In this document: positions 22,906-35,907 of the stretch, piece after piece
How the letters are laid out: every line of letters begins with the position of its first letter
How positions within the stretch are numbered: the stretch's first letter is position 1
Assembly: GCA_949825025.1 (NCBI GenBank)
Contig: OX463780.1
Location: 21,904,356-21,968,355 of the forward strand
Source: Siphlonurus alternatus
Lineage: Eukaryota > Arthropoda > Insecta > Ephemeroptera > Siphlonuridae
Direction of reading: 5' to 3'
DNA: 64,000 bases
The notes under the pieces: generated by a model
What the model was told of the DNA's origin: nothing
Database searches by the model: none
The model's input: only the letters and a program-made list of their open reading frames with translations
Program-made: the position numbers and the translations under genes

Positions 22906-25900
22906 GAGTAATATAGTTATGCAGTTGAATGTTGTAGGGATTTAACTACGTTGTTAGTTCAGCTCAATCTCAATCAACTTTGCTTGCTGAAATACTGAGG
23001 CGTAAAATTTAAAGTTCTATTAATATTTGCTTGACTTTCAAGCTTTCAAGCCTTATAACTTTTATATGTAACCATAAAAGATATGTCATGAGAATTTATA
23101 TGGAATTTATGTAGCTGTTGTTGGGTGTACAAAATTATATATATTATTTACAACAAAATAAATAAATTAATTACTTTTGAGGAACTTTGAGATACATTTT
23201 ATGTATGTTATTCTCTAACTCTTTGTAAATACAGTTTACTTAATGAGTTGATGTTAATTTGTGTCAAACGCTCTTTGATCTTTCAATGTAAAAATATCTT
23301 TCCTTATTATTTGTAAAGAACACAACTTCAAATGATTCTTCAAAAATCGATCTTTACAGATGTGTATTTATCATCTATGTAGTGGAAACATTTCTTCATT
23401 AAAATTCAATAGGATACAAGCAAGTGTTTGTATTTTTGGAATATAGAATAAATCGTAAATATTAAAATGAGGATTACTATTACGAAAGCGTATACATAAG
23501 GTTAATAATATTATTTACTAAGCAGATTTGCATTCCCCCCCCCCCCCGATTCATAATTTAACAGTCTTAACTCCATTATATTAAAATTAATATTATATCG
23601 TATAATATTACAAATATTGCCTTACGCTTCTAGCTAAATTACGTAGCAAAATTATTTTTCCACTTATATTATAATGTAAAGCAAATTATTTTGTAATCTC
23701 TCGTTGAACGTAATTTCCTGTTCGCGTATTATCGAGGTAACCTCTCTAGCTTGCAATCCTGGTACAAAATCGTTGTTAGCAGTTCAGCTCTACACCGCTA
23801 ATGCTGCACTTGAAAATTGCTTCTAGCCAAGAAAGCAGACTAATAGCAAAAACTTTTCAGCACGTAACAAAAGAGTTGATAAAAAAAAAAAAAAAAAATC
23901 ATTATATAGTGTTGAACCATAACATCTATAGAAACATTATAATTTCCTTTTTTTTTTTTTTTTTTTTTTTACCATTATATGTTATATTAAATTCTCATGC
24001 ATCAATATTATAGTTACAGAAACTCCCTTTAAATTACATTCTCTACTTATAAATAACTGATTTTATTTTAAACAATTTTTATTATTATTTTATAATTAAA
24101 ATCTGCCACTTAAGAGAAAAATTGACTCATTGTCAGATGATTATTTAATAGAGTTTTCCTTGAGATTTTTATCTTAATTTGCAAGCCTATTAAATCCCAA
24201 ACCATGCAGAATGAAATTGATGCTGTTAACTTGGCAATATATTATATACTGAATAGGTCTCTTGCGTAATAAAAGTCTAGTTTAATAGCACAACAACACT
24301 TAAAGTTCTCTACGTATAGAGCAGTTCAAATGACATAAATTTACACAGTTGCAGCATATTAATTTGCTGTTGTATTATAACATAAATACATATGCATTTA
24401 ATTTAACACAATCAAAAAACAAGAAAATTAAAATGGAAGGTAAAAGTGATTGGAAATTGAAATTCATTCTTTATTCAAATTAGTATTGCAAAATTGCTTT
24501 GCAACAACCTGCATTGCTCAAATATTTTATAGTTAACTAGTGTATTATAATGCAGGAAAATTAAAGTTTTACATGTTATCTGAGCTTTATTGATGTTAAT
24601 TTTTCTTTGGCTTTATTATAATAACTAGAGATTTTAAACACTATATCACCATATAAAGCAATGGTCTTGCCTTATCTTTGGATTTTTATTGGATTTTTAG
24701 TCTACAAACTTTTTTATTTCTTTTATGGCTGAGTTTTTTGCTTGAGGGTGCGTGAGGGACGCAAGATAAAGGGGTGACTATGGGAATATCAACACGTGGG
24801 GAGGTTATGAAAGGATTCAAAGAATTGTTTCAGCTCTGTCACGCTCGAACAGATGAGCACGTGTACTCAAGACTCAAGTGGTGGTTATCATGGAGAGATG
24901 AAGATTGCATTATTGAGTATTGAGTTATCTTACTGTATCTTCAGTAGTGGAAGTCAAGAAGATTTCTTTAAAGACGAGAATAGGAAACGTAATGTCAGGA
25001 ATGTGGAAAGACAGCTCAAGAACAATACATTTTCTATACACATTCTCTTCCTCTTTTCACTATTCGAAACATAGATACGAGTGATACGACGTGTTTATCT
25101 TAAAAAATTTCAAGAATTAACTTGAATGATTCGGTCGATGGCGAAAAAAAAATTAAATATGATATGGATCATTAGGGGACGAAGAGGATGTAATAATATT
25201 ATATACAAAAAAAAAATGTAGAGACCATAGAGAGTAGCACTCTCATTGTATTAGTATATATGCTGAATTCGGAGTAAACAGGAGGGCTGAATCTCAAAAC
25301 CACCCCCATGTCTACGCTACTGATGCGGGTTGACATGTAGTGTAAACCAGCAATAAATGTAAGGGCCCTCCCGCTCACAACTAAAGTGTGTTTCATGGCA
25401 TATATAGTATCACATCATCTTATATATAAGAGTTGCGCTTGTCTGAAATTTCAAGTACGATACAGATAATGTTAACTTGGTAATATGTGCATATATAATA
25501 CACAACTAGAACCTTGCAGCATGATAAACGGCTTGTTTAATGGTATTATACAACATTTTACACTCGTGCAGAGCAATTCAAATGCCATGATGTTCATTAA
25601 ATTTTATTAACACGTTTACATGCAAAATTTTACATCTATATAGCCTTACAGGCAATTAATTTAAACCTTGATAGTAATCAAATAACCATAATTTTACTAA
25701 ATCCAAGGGACATATTAACCGAATCAAAATAGCGTTTTTTTTTTTTTTTTTAAAACTTCACTTTGATATTTATTATTTAACCCCTGAAAGGTGTCAATCA
25801 GCAAATCTCAGAGGTTAAAAAAGTTACGTATCTATGTTACATTAAAAAATAAAAAAAATTGAGTAACAAACAATTAAGCTCAGTGTAGTTGACCTAGACA

Positions 25901-28900
25901 CAGAAATGCATACTTAATTGAGTATATAATATACTTAAATTTATTGTTCATTTGTGTATAGTTGCATGTATACTGTTTATATTTCTTTCTACTAATTAAG
26001 CTATTAAGAAAAAATAAACAAATAAGGTTCTTTCTGTTCTTTCTTTTTTTCCACAGTGCATACAAAGATTATAATACGGTCGAATTAAGTTTTTTTATTG
26101 ATTCCTCCAATTCACTGCTGCCATTTGTTCATGGATGGATATTTTAGAACTGAGTTTTGGTGAGATATATTTTCAAGTGTTCTTTTATGTGCCTGCCATC
26201 TCTATCACGATTCAATGGCTCTTGTCTATACTCGTTAATAATAGCTTTACACTCGGCAAGCCGGCCTCCAGTGCGTTTGCATGATCACTTTGCATTGAAA
26301 ATGTATGTTAACCGAAATGACGAAGTTGCTCTCCAACAATAAATTATTGTGTCCACCACCTGATCAAGGATATTTGGCAAATTGTTCAACATCTATCAAG
26401 ACAGAAAATTAAATGTTATTTTCTCTTGCTGCATATGCAATTCATTTCATTCATGTTAGACAAGTTGCCTAGTCTCAAGGAAAAATGATAAGTCAACTTG
26501 GGTATAATTCAATTAATAATTGAGTTTTGAACAATGTGCTAGAACTTCATAAATTTTGCATTATATTACACAGTTAAAATTAATTTTGGTGCTATGGTAT
26601 TTGTCATAATTATATTTTATGAACATAATTTTGTTTTAATTAGCTATTAATTAATTTAATTATTATTATTATTACAAATTTGCATATAACAAGATATAAG
26701 TTATGGAATGGAATTATAGTATAGCAAATGTTAAGTCGATCTTGATATTTGCTTGATCCACAGTTGTTCAATTAACCGGCAGCGTTTTTCAAACTTTTTG
26801 ACTCGAGTCCCAGATAATATTCAATTCAAAGATGATGTCCCATTGTTTCTTTCCCGCTGCTTTCTTATTTCCCTACCTTATTAACCATGTAGCCTTAGTC
26901 ACCATTACCCGATTTTCATGAAGTCCCAGACGAAAAATTTCACTGTCTCAAATTTAGGACGCGTCCCAAAACCGCTGAATTAACGTAAACAGTATAATAG
27001 TGATGCTGTATAGTGTACTGACCTAGAAGCTGCTGTGTTTACACGATGAAACATCATGCACGTTACATATAGTATGCATATTTTTCCCTTTATTATGTTT
27101 CTTAATTATTGTTTAAAATTTTAAATTTGTTGTATTTTGTTTACGATGCATAATTTTGTTTTAACTTAATTTTTATACACTAAAAATTAACGATTATTAA
27201 TAAGTAAACTTTTTCAAATTCCAATTTCAAAGCTAAAATTTTACAAATTTTAGAATAGCATGAAACTAAGGCACAAAAATGTATTTTTTTAAAAAAAGAA
27301 CTTAAAATGTTATTAAATTTAATGATTATGTGAGTCTACACTTCCTATAGCCTCAGGAGTATAGACTTAATTTGGTTGCTCTATAGAGTCTATTGTACAG
27401 TGTATATAATAGTATATTCTATTGCTTTTAAACATGCTTATAAAAACATACACTTATTTCTAAAGTTTGTCTTAATTGTTGAGAGGGGTAGATGTGAATA
27501 TTATGCAAAGCAGAGTAGCAAAGCATAATTGAGGTGGGAAACAATTATGGTGTGGTATAGAAAATGAGATTAGTCGTACTGTAATGCGAAGTAAACATAT
27601 TTCGTCTCTTACTTTTGCATGTTTTTACATATTAGTTAATATTTTCGCATTTAAAAAGCCAAGGATATGAGAAAATAGTTTTGTAACTCAGCTAACAATA
27701 ACATTAAAAGTATAGTGTAAACAATATATATATTGTTATATAGTTAGTCCAACAAATAGCTGCTGAAATTGTTACTTAGTAATAGGTATTCGTGATGAAA
27801 CATTACCTGTTATTGGTATAAGAAGTTTTACAATTAATTTACAACGTATACCTCGTTCGCCTCATTTGTCCGAACCTGCTAAGTTTATGAAAACGTTCTA
27901 TAAATACCAGCATGGCATGAAGTGTAGGTAGGTATCTCCTTCATTAAAATTTAAGGCTGAAACTTTGCTGATAGTAAATATATCGAACCCCTAGGCATAA
28001 TTTAAAACCACTCCCAAATTCTCGGAAGTTTACACTTACTACTTCATGATAAATAGCTATAACTTTTGGATGTTTACTTGAAACGTTGGAACCTAGATTT
28101 GACTAAAATATAATTAAAACTATGTATTAGTAATAAGTAATAATGATTTCTTTACAAAATGTAATTGAATATAATATTGTAACTTGAAATTACAACTAGC
28201 TTATAGGTGCAATTCATATTAATGAAAGGTAATTTTTCCACTAGCACCAAAAGCATGCAGACTTCCCTTCCCCTATAACGGGTTAATGCAGAGAGGACTA
28301 TATATTATATGGAGAAAAAAAATCTAGGTAAATATTTAAAATATTTAACTTAATGTGCAATTCTTCAGTTTTGGTGTTGCATCACTTGCATGAATTTAGT
28401 TCCGTGAAATAAACTGTATTGAAAAGCTTATTTCTTATTTATTTTTAGCTAATTTTTGGTTGTTATCTGCGTAAATGGGGTAAGAAACTGACCTTTTTGT
28501 TTACTGCATTGACCTTTAACGCTATATAATATAAATCCTGAACAGTTTTAAATTATATCATAAAACACTCAGTTTATTTTAGATTGATACATTTAACTTT
28601 TAGTAGAACCTTCCAATAAAAATAATTAAATATTAACGTTACACTTTTACAACTCGCACATGAAAAATTTACCCATCCCCCTGATTTTTAATTTGATGTT
28701 TAGAAAAAAAAAAGTGTTCGATCTCTATGTGAAGAAAGTTCATTTTCGCATCTAGAATTCAAACAAAAGTTTTTGAGTCATCGATCTCAACTAGGAAAAT
28801 AACTTACATAGAGTTGTTTCTTAAAATCCGAACAAAGTTCAAGTTTCAAGTAGTTTGACAAATTGATGCATGGGTTTTATTCACTATTAAATTATATTTA

Positions 28901-29387
28901 ACTTTTTCAAATATATTCGAGACACTAAATGTTAAATTATTTCTGAAGTGTGTACTTGTGAAGTATCTTAAAATTCAGCTGTATTTGCGAAGCACGGCAT
29001 AAAGCCAATGAATAAATAATAATAATAATACAATAATCCAAACCTGTATATATATATATATAATATTATATTTCAGCGAACGAAAAAATTCAAGATTGTT
29101 TATATTTTGTCTCAAGTGAGCAAATAACAGGACGAGAGAAATAAAGAAATTTGCTATGATACGTATTACGCTGTGTATAAAATTGCGCAATAACAAACGA
29201 GAATGTAATGATACTTTTTTTCACTTCTATTTATTTTCATTCTTGGTTCTCGCGTTTCTAAGCTACTTTACTGTGGATTTCCTTTTGGAAAAAAACAACA
29301 AGAACAAACAAAATAAAAACAAGTTAAACATTTTCTGTAAAAATAAAATGATAAAATGAAAGAGAAAAATGTATTAAAAAGTGAGAG

Positions 29388-29391
<4 letters not shown>
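22906..29391. other. Long AT-rich gene-free stretch
   Basis: Contains homopolymer tracts (C13 near 23535, A and T runs near 23880 and 23949, T13 near 25737). There is a moderately GC-rich segment near 24745-24900 with no consistent splice sites. No conserved domain was visible in any frame. Confidence 0.5.

Positions 29392-29477
<86 letters not shown>
29392..29477. repeat. (GA)n microsatellite
   Basis: About 42 GA units. Confidence 0.98.
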
Positions 29478-29480
<3 letters not shown>

Positions 29481-30480
29481 TTATCACCCCAAGAGGCATA
29501 AAATATGGTGGCCAGCACTGCCATAGTGTATACAGACTATACACTCCATATACTCCATAAATATATATATATTGTGGGTGCAAAAGTTGTTTTATTTGAA
29601 GCTATTCATTTACGACAGCAATTCCATGCACCCCCTTGACCAGCTATATAGATATTGTGTTGATGTGAGATGGATCGAGACTGTAAAAGTAAGAAAACTT
29701 CAACTGCACAATGCAGCTGCACATGTCCTTGGTGCACACAATAAATAGAGCAGCTGAGGTATTGTATTGTGTAACTAGAGCTCGAGTCGCTGACAGATCA
29801 ATAGGAGATTGACTCGACCAATTAAAAACAAAATATTTGCTTACCAATTTTATTACCACAATAATTTGCACAGCAAATTCCGACATTAAAATTTAAAAGC
29901 GAAAAAATAACTAGGTCACACTAAGTATAATTTTTTTAGATTACAGAGCATGCATGTGTTTCTAAAGATAAAATAATTATACAGTGCTGATGAGGAAACA
30001 GCATAATGTATAAATTTATTGATGCATATACGATGTAGTATAATATATATAGCATAAATATCTTTAAATTTATACACTGCAGTATGATTATAATTAATAA
30101 TTTTGTACTATCTATCGAAACTGCATATATGCAAAATAAAAACAAGATATTGCACTTTCTAAATAAAGCTTTTTTTATATCTATATAAAACTGGTGATTT
30201 TTTAAAACTAAATTTGTCCTGTTTGCATTTGTAGTGTCTCCTTATTCAATTAGAAAATATTTAGAGGTTTGATTGCTTTTCATCTTGATAATTTTCTTTC
30301 ATTGCTAAAAAGGATTTAGTTGTTAAAAAAAAATCCCAGTCGTTTAGGAAAACGTTATGTGACAGTAAAAAATATCATCATGAACTTCATTTAACGAGTA
30401 TTTATTTAGTTAATAGACTAATAATTATGATACATTTGCGGGTAATTACTGTCATGAGATTGTAGTTATTTCTGTGAGTA
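29478..30480. other. AT-rich stretch upstream of a candidate promoter
   Basis: The region 29620-29780 is somewhat GC-richer (ATGCAGCTGCACATGTCC) but no exon was supported. The rest is AT-rich. Confidence 0.4.
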
Positions 30481-30484
30481 GCCG

Positions 30485-30535
30485 GGGCGGGGCGCTGCGA
30501 TCAAAAGGAGCGGCTGGCTGGATCTCTCTTCTCTC
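30485..30535 (+). promoter_or_regulatory. GC-rich core promoter
   Basis: GGGGCGGGGCG just downstream of 30480 is a GC/Sp-type box. The sequence ends in the initiator CTCAGTC, with the likely +1 A at 30536. No TATA box at -30 and no clear downstream promoter element were seen. Confidence 0.45.
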
Positions 30536-30632
30536 AGTCGCTCTCTCCTCTCGCGACCAGACCAGCAGCCTCTCTGACACTGCAATCGCCGGGCGGCCAC
30601 AACAGGCTGCACAGCTAATTCCTCACTCGCAG
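30536..30632 (+). other. Candidate first (untranslated) exon, possibly of gene B
   Basis: The exon runs from the TCAGTC initiator to a strong donor, CTCGCAG|GTACGT, at 30633. It is GC-rich against an AT-rich background and contains no ATG, as expected for a leader exon. The next recognisable plus-strand exon with an acceptor and start codon is at 51674, which would make a 21-kb intron. A nearer possible acceptor, GACCTTTTCAG, ends at 31207. The link to gene B is inference. Confidence 0.45.
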
Positions 30633-31991
30633 GTACGTTCATTGATACACAAGGGAGTGCAAATTAAATTAGGCAGAATGGGAAAAAATTGTGATTTATT
30701 AAGCTTTTTTTTTTTTTAAAAATTGCTAAAATTTACATATTTTTAATTTATATAATTATATTTAGTCCAAAATTTAAATAAAAAAATATCAATATTTTGC
30801 TTTTAAATGTATATATTTTTCTTTAGCTAATTTATTTACGCATTAGTTGTATTTTTTAAAACAAAAATACATTTTTGATTATTTAAATAATAATAATTAT
30901 AAATTTGATTAATTAATTACAATGATTTTACATAATATTAAAAGAGTGAAGCAATTTAAAAATTATAGATTTTTTGACACCTATGTATTATAAAAAAAAG
31001 TACTACAAATTATGTTCACATCTATAATTTAGATTTGTGTTATATATAAATTTAATATATTTCAATAAAAAAGTTATCAAATTTGTTTCAAATAAATTGT
31101 TGTAAGAATTTAGCTACTTTTAAATTAATCGTTAATATTTTGTACATGAGTGTATTTTTATATTTTAATTACGTAAATTTCTTTATTTGTATGTTTGACC
31201 TTTTCAGAGACAGCTACAATATCATCCTCAGACCACGAATACTAAATATGTTTGGATAGCCTAACCTGTGTGAAATGTCGTTCTTGTAAAGTCCCTCACG
31301 CCCAAGCTATTTGAGATAACATTCAAATTACATTAATTCAGATTGCAGAATGTACACCTCGGGACAGCATGAACTTTCCACCTGCCTCACTTGCTTGAAT
31401 TGCAGCTCCAAAAGGTGTAGATTTTTGCAATTTCAGGGGAGGTATGATGAGCATCACGTTTATCAATATCAAAGAGTTTTTGTTTCACCACATTTCCATA
31501 TTCCGCGTGGAAACGCCAACAAAAAAAGCAGGAGTAAAGTTCGTGGTGTCGCGAGGTGTACGTACACTATGATGCAGGTTTACATATAAACAAAATGGAA
31601 ATTTTATTAAAAAAAAAAAAATTGACAAGCTGAAATGAAAAATCAAAACTCATTTAAAGCTGACCAAATTTGTATTTTCGATTTCATTATTTTTTGACGA
31701 ACATTGACAATTGGATTCAAATTAAGTTTACAGACTGTTTTGTATAAAAAAATATTATAATTATTTTAATGTAATAAATAAATTTATAACGATAAAGATT
31801 CAGTACTATATTATAATAATTAACCTACTATATATACAGTTAACCAGTAGATGCAGTTTCAGTTTCCTAAATATCGCGTTTTAAATTATAGACTAAAATA
31901 TATAATAATACATTTCTAAAAAAATATATACCATTTTAGCATTGTTTTTATTTTTTTAACATGAATAATAATGTCACCAAAAGTATGTATG
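30633..31991. other. AT-rich stretch with a weak second-exon candidate
   Basis: After the acceptor at 31207 the sequence becomes less AT-rich until about 31590. It contains a 79-codon ATG frame at 31350-31589 and a possible donor, GGGAG|GTATGA, near 31442. The predicted peptide is Cys- and Lys/Arg-rich but unrecognised. It may be a UTR exon or a chance frame. Confidence 0.25.
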
Positions 31992-31992
31992 C

Positions 31993-32308
31993 AATGGAGT
32001 ACCGACCTCAATTTTTTTATTGCAGAAATGGATAGAGGGTGCAAAGTTATGCTAACCTGATTTTTTTCAGATTTTTTTGAGACCGGGAACTATTTTTAAA
32101 AAATTATTGAAAGTTCAGAAAAAGTGCTGCCTCTTGCCGCCTCTCTTAATAAAAGATAGGACCCAAAAGGAACGTGGATTCGAACCCGACCTCGCCAAAA
32201 CTTTTTAGCTTCCCGGTCCCTAAAAAATCTGAAAAAAATCAGAGTAACATAACTTTTCATCCTCTATCCATTTCTGATATAAAAATTTTTGAGGTTGATA
32301 CTCCATTG
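31993..32308. mobile_element. Long-terminal-inverted-repeat element with an internal tRNA B-box-like sequence
   Basis: The left arm 31993-32090 (CAATGGAGTACCGACCTCAA onward) is matched by the reverse complement of 32211-32308. There are scattered mismatches over about 98 bp, including a shared GAAATGGATAGAGG core. The 120-bp centre contains GGATTCGAACCC at 32176-32187. Its complement GGGTTCGAATCC contains the RNA polymerase III B-box / T-arm consensus GGTTCGAATCC. No A box or tRNA fold was found, so it is not a tRNA gene. Confidence 0.75.
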
Positions 32309-32690
32309 GAATGGTATCATTAAAAAAAACACATGAATTTTACTGTCACTTGCCTATTATTTATAACTTGTAATAGGATAGCTTTTTGGTATTTGATATC
32401 AATTTGACATCTCAAGTTGATACATAATAACATATCGAGTTGTATAACAGATACTGTTTTTTGTGTCAACTTCCCGTGGGTTGGCGACAAATCGTTTGAA
32501 GCTCTACAGAACACAAAGGACTGAAACTCTGCCATCAAACCGACGTAACTGCTTTACACAGTTGACTACAATGGAGTGCCGGACACTGAACATTATTATG
32601 TGTTGAACTACCTCTTCTTGTTCTTGATAAATGTAATGTTTTACTCTATAGTGATATAAATAACAAACAAAATAGTAGGGGGGAAATGAC

Positions 32691-32693
<3 letters not shown>

Positions 32694-32748
<55 letters not shown>
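32694..32748. repeat. (TA)n microsatellite
   Basis: About 27 TA units followed by an A-run. Confidence 0.97.
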
Positions 32749-32751
<3 letters not shown>

Positions 32752-35700
32752 AAAAAAAAAAAAGCTTTTGCATATTTGTGTAAAACTGTTTTTAATGTGA
32801 AGTGTGTATAACAATTTTCATGTGGGAATTTTAACATATGTATAATTTATAAATATTACATGCTTTAAGTTACGTGATGCAAACTTTGTTAAATATGACT
32901 TTAATTACCTTTCTCATTTATAATTTTACCTCCTGTAGGAAACAATTTTAAATAGAAATTTAAAAATGTTTAACAGAAGCTATCACGAGATCTCACATTC
33001 TTAGAATACAATCGACCAAAATATATCTATGAAGAAAATCGAAGAAATGAGCTATGATATTTACATAAATTAATAAATATAAAAAGATCGGATATTATTT
33101 TTTCCCCACATTTATCAAAGATTGAAAACTACTTTTTGTTTAATAAAAAACATTGGAAGTTCATGCAATCTTAACATCACCGCAAGAGTGACTCCTGAAG
33201 ACGCCTGTTAGGTATTTTAATTATATATAATTATATTTTAAAAATATCTGACAATGTATTTTCACATCAATCACTTCAGCTATACATTGAAACAGGCAAA
33301 GACCTTCTATGTATCAATCAAAACTAGTAATTTTGTAACCTTTTTTACGGGTTGAAGCAGAATATATTGGAAAGTGTGCTCTTTTCATCTTGTAAAGTAA
33401 TTAAATTGTGGAATTATGACTACCGTCCATTATCATTTATCATCTTATAGAGCTTTCCCGCTTTAAAAGATCAAGATAAAATAAAATTCTAATTATATTT
33501 TATTTATGAAGCCATGACAATGACATGTATGAATTTCTTTTAATGTAAAATAGGACCCAGCAGATTTTAAATTAATTAAGTAAGTGATTTTAATTCCTTT
33601 CTTCTAATTCGTTAAACCTTTAACATTTTTACAATTAAGGTGACCCTGTGACGTGATATATATGAGACACTAAGATTTTCTTAGCTAAATTGTTAAAATA
33701 TCTTGATTCAACAACATCTTAAGATATATTATCCGTGAAATATTTGACACAAAAAAGAAATTATTTTTAAGTACACATCCATTCATGTTCAGATATAATA
33801 AATAAAGAAGTATCACTCCATATTAATCGAGATAAAAGTAATGGAGATAAAATAAATTACTTCTCTACGTGTTAGTAATTCATTGTAAACAGATTAAAAT
33901 ATATAGAGAACTTTTATATTAGTGAGAAAAGTCTGTTTAATTACCGTAGGGAACAGAGTGAAGAGTAAGAAAAGATATTTTATGTATGCTACGTTGAGCG
34001 CCTAATAGAGACTACTTCTCCGGTTTCACTCTATGCCAATGTTTTTTTTTTTTTTTTTTCTTTTGATTCCGTCATGTCCGTTTGTTTGACGCAAAAGGAA
34101 TTGAAGGTTGCTGCGAGGCAGGTGGCTCATCAGAGCGAGAGTTAGCTGCGGGGTCACGCGGACTTGCCTGATGCTATTCCACTCGGTGCCCACGACAGCG
34201 AACAAAAATCGAAACTCGACAAAAACGTGATGTGACTACTACCTTCATTTGATGGTAAAATTATAATAAATAAAAAAACATTGTTTTCAATTTAAATCTA
34301 ACGATGAAAGTTTGTCAGTATAACCTGTATTTACTAATCTATATTTTTAACGATTTTGTTATATACATTTAAGTATAAACAAGAAGTTACAGTTTCTTTT
34401 CTTTTTACTCCCATTACTGTTCAGTTCAGACCTAGTTAAAAAAAAAGTTGAAAAGATATTTAAACTGTAGACACAAAGGAAATAAATATAAGAAACTTTG
34501 ATTTGAAGAATTCATTAATTTTGGCTCAGTTTTTCTCAAGTGCTTTCAAAGTTTGATATCAAACTCCATTTCCTTCATTGATATATTGTCATTTTTTTAT
34601 AAGATTTCCTTTACAAGAGGTCCGGTGTTCGCTGCCAGAAGTAGTAAAACTATCTTACATTGAGAAAAAAAAGTCCAATTTGCCCCCGTACCCCTCCTCC
34701 CTCTCCGCAAAAAAAGTACGCAAGATTAAAGAAAAAAAATGACATGCTTTTTAACAAATGAGACAATGTGAAAAGACGCGACAACGCTTCTGTTTCCTCA
34801 AACTCGTATTGTACACTCATTATGCCGAGAGATAAAAGTTCTGGCGTATTTTTTGTGATTTTTTTCCCGAATTCAAATTAAAGATCTGCATGCCTAATAA
34901 TTAAAACAAATACATTCATATTCATTACTCTTTTGTAGGCAACGTATGTGTTTTGTTGATTTAAGTAATAGATAATTTAAATTTACACAATATTCTGTAT
35001 CAAGGTTAAAAATATACTAATATTGAGAATTAAAAGGATATTTATACACTTTGATAAAAATTATTTCACTAAAAAATAATAAAATGAAAAAAAAAAAAGT
35101 TTCAAAGTACATAATTTTTACTGCATATAAAACATAAACAATTTTTTTTTGTATGTATTTATCTCTTTAAGAAGATTATGGTTAGTATAATAATAATGAT
35201 AATACCAACGAAATTTAGTGATTTTGTGGTGTATGATGTTACGGTATATGACGAACATAGTATAGTTGAATTAGAAGCAGTGAGATCAAAGTAAGCTTAA
35301 TGTCTGTGTGGTGGAGGGTAGGCTCTACTGCGGTCTATGAAGCCAGATGTGACACACAATACGAAGTAACAGAGCCAGCAGCCAAGTAAGGTTTGGCGAA
35401 AGCTGCTGAAGCTATACACGGCAGGTGTCTACTGTGAGCATTAGGCCAAGTGCCTATAGAAAGTTATACTAAAAGAGTCTAAATTAATATTATTTTTAAA
35501 TTTAAATATAAAAATAAAAAATATTTTCATGTTGATATAAAATAAAAGTTTTAGTAACACAAGGAATATTTTAAAACTCTAACTGGATGGAAAATATAAA
35601 TATACAATGCATTAAAAGTATCGCTGTTTTGAAATTTTAAACTTTCTTCATCTTTTTTTTTTTTTTTAGGTCGGAGAAGCATTATAAAGGTAGAATGTAT

Positions 35701-35796
35701 TTCAAAATGTAACTTTTTAATCTAACAAAACGAGCAAGTGGAGGTCCATTATAGCTCCAACCGCAGAACCCCCATACAAGTATCTTCTCTCCAGTC
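32749..35796. other. AT-rich stretch with a small GC island at 34085-34215
   Basis: The island (around GCTGCGAGGCAGGTGGCTC) is open in one plus frame for about 40 codons but has no ATG and no convincing splice pair. Another mixed patch lies at 35310-35460. The rest is AT-rich and featureless. Confidence 0.35.
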
Positions 35797-35907
35797 ATGC
35801 CGCCACGTAAATGTAAGCGTGGGCCCCAAGCTATACAGAGTGCGGACCTAATACAAAATACGTGTCCAGAAAGCTTTCAGCATCGGTACATCGAAACTCT
35901 TGATTGA
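35797..35907 (+). CDS. Possible 36-residue small ORF
   Basis: ATG at 35797 opens 36 codons, starting MPPRKCKRGPQAIQSADLIQ, to a TGA at 35905. The segment is GC-richer than its surroundings, and its amino-acid composition is balanced and basic at the N-terminus. There is no recognised homologue and no in-frame upstream extension. It may be a remnant of a transposon ORF (several begin with a similar Lys/Arg-rich leader) or chance. Confidence 0.2.
   Translation: MPPRKCKRGPQAIQSADLIQNTCPESFQHRYIETLD

Noticed and set aside
32150..32230. tRNA gene suggested by a perfect B-box match
   Set aside because: No A box, acceptor stem or anticodon arm could be found; it lies in a transposon-like inverted repeat.
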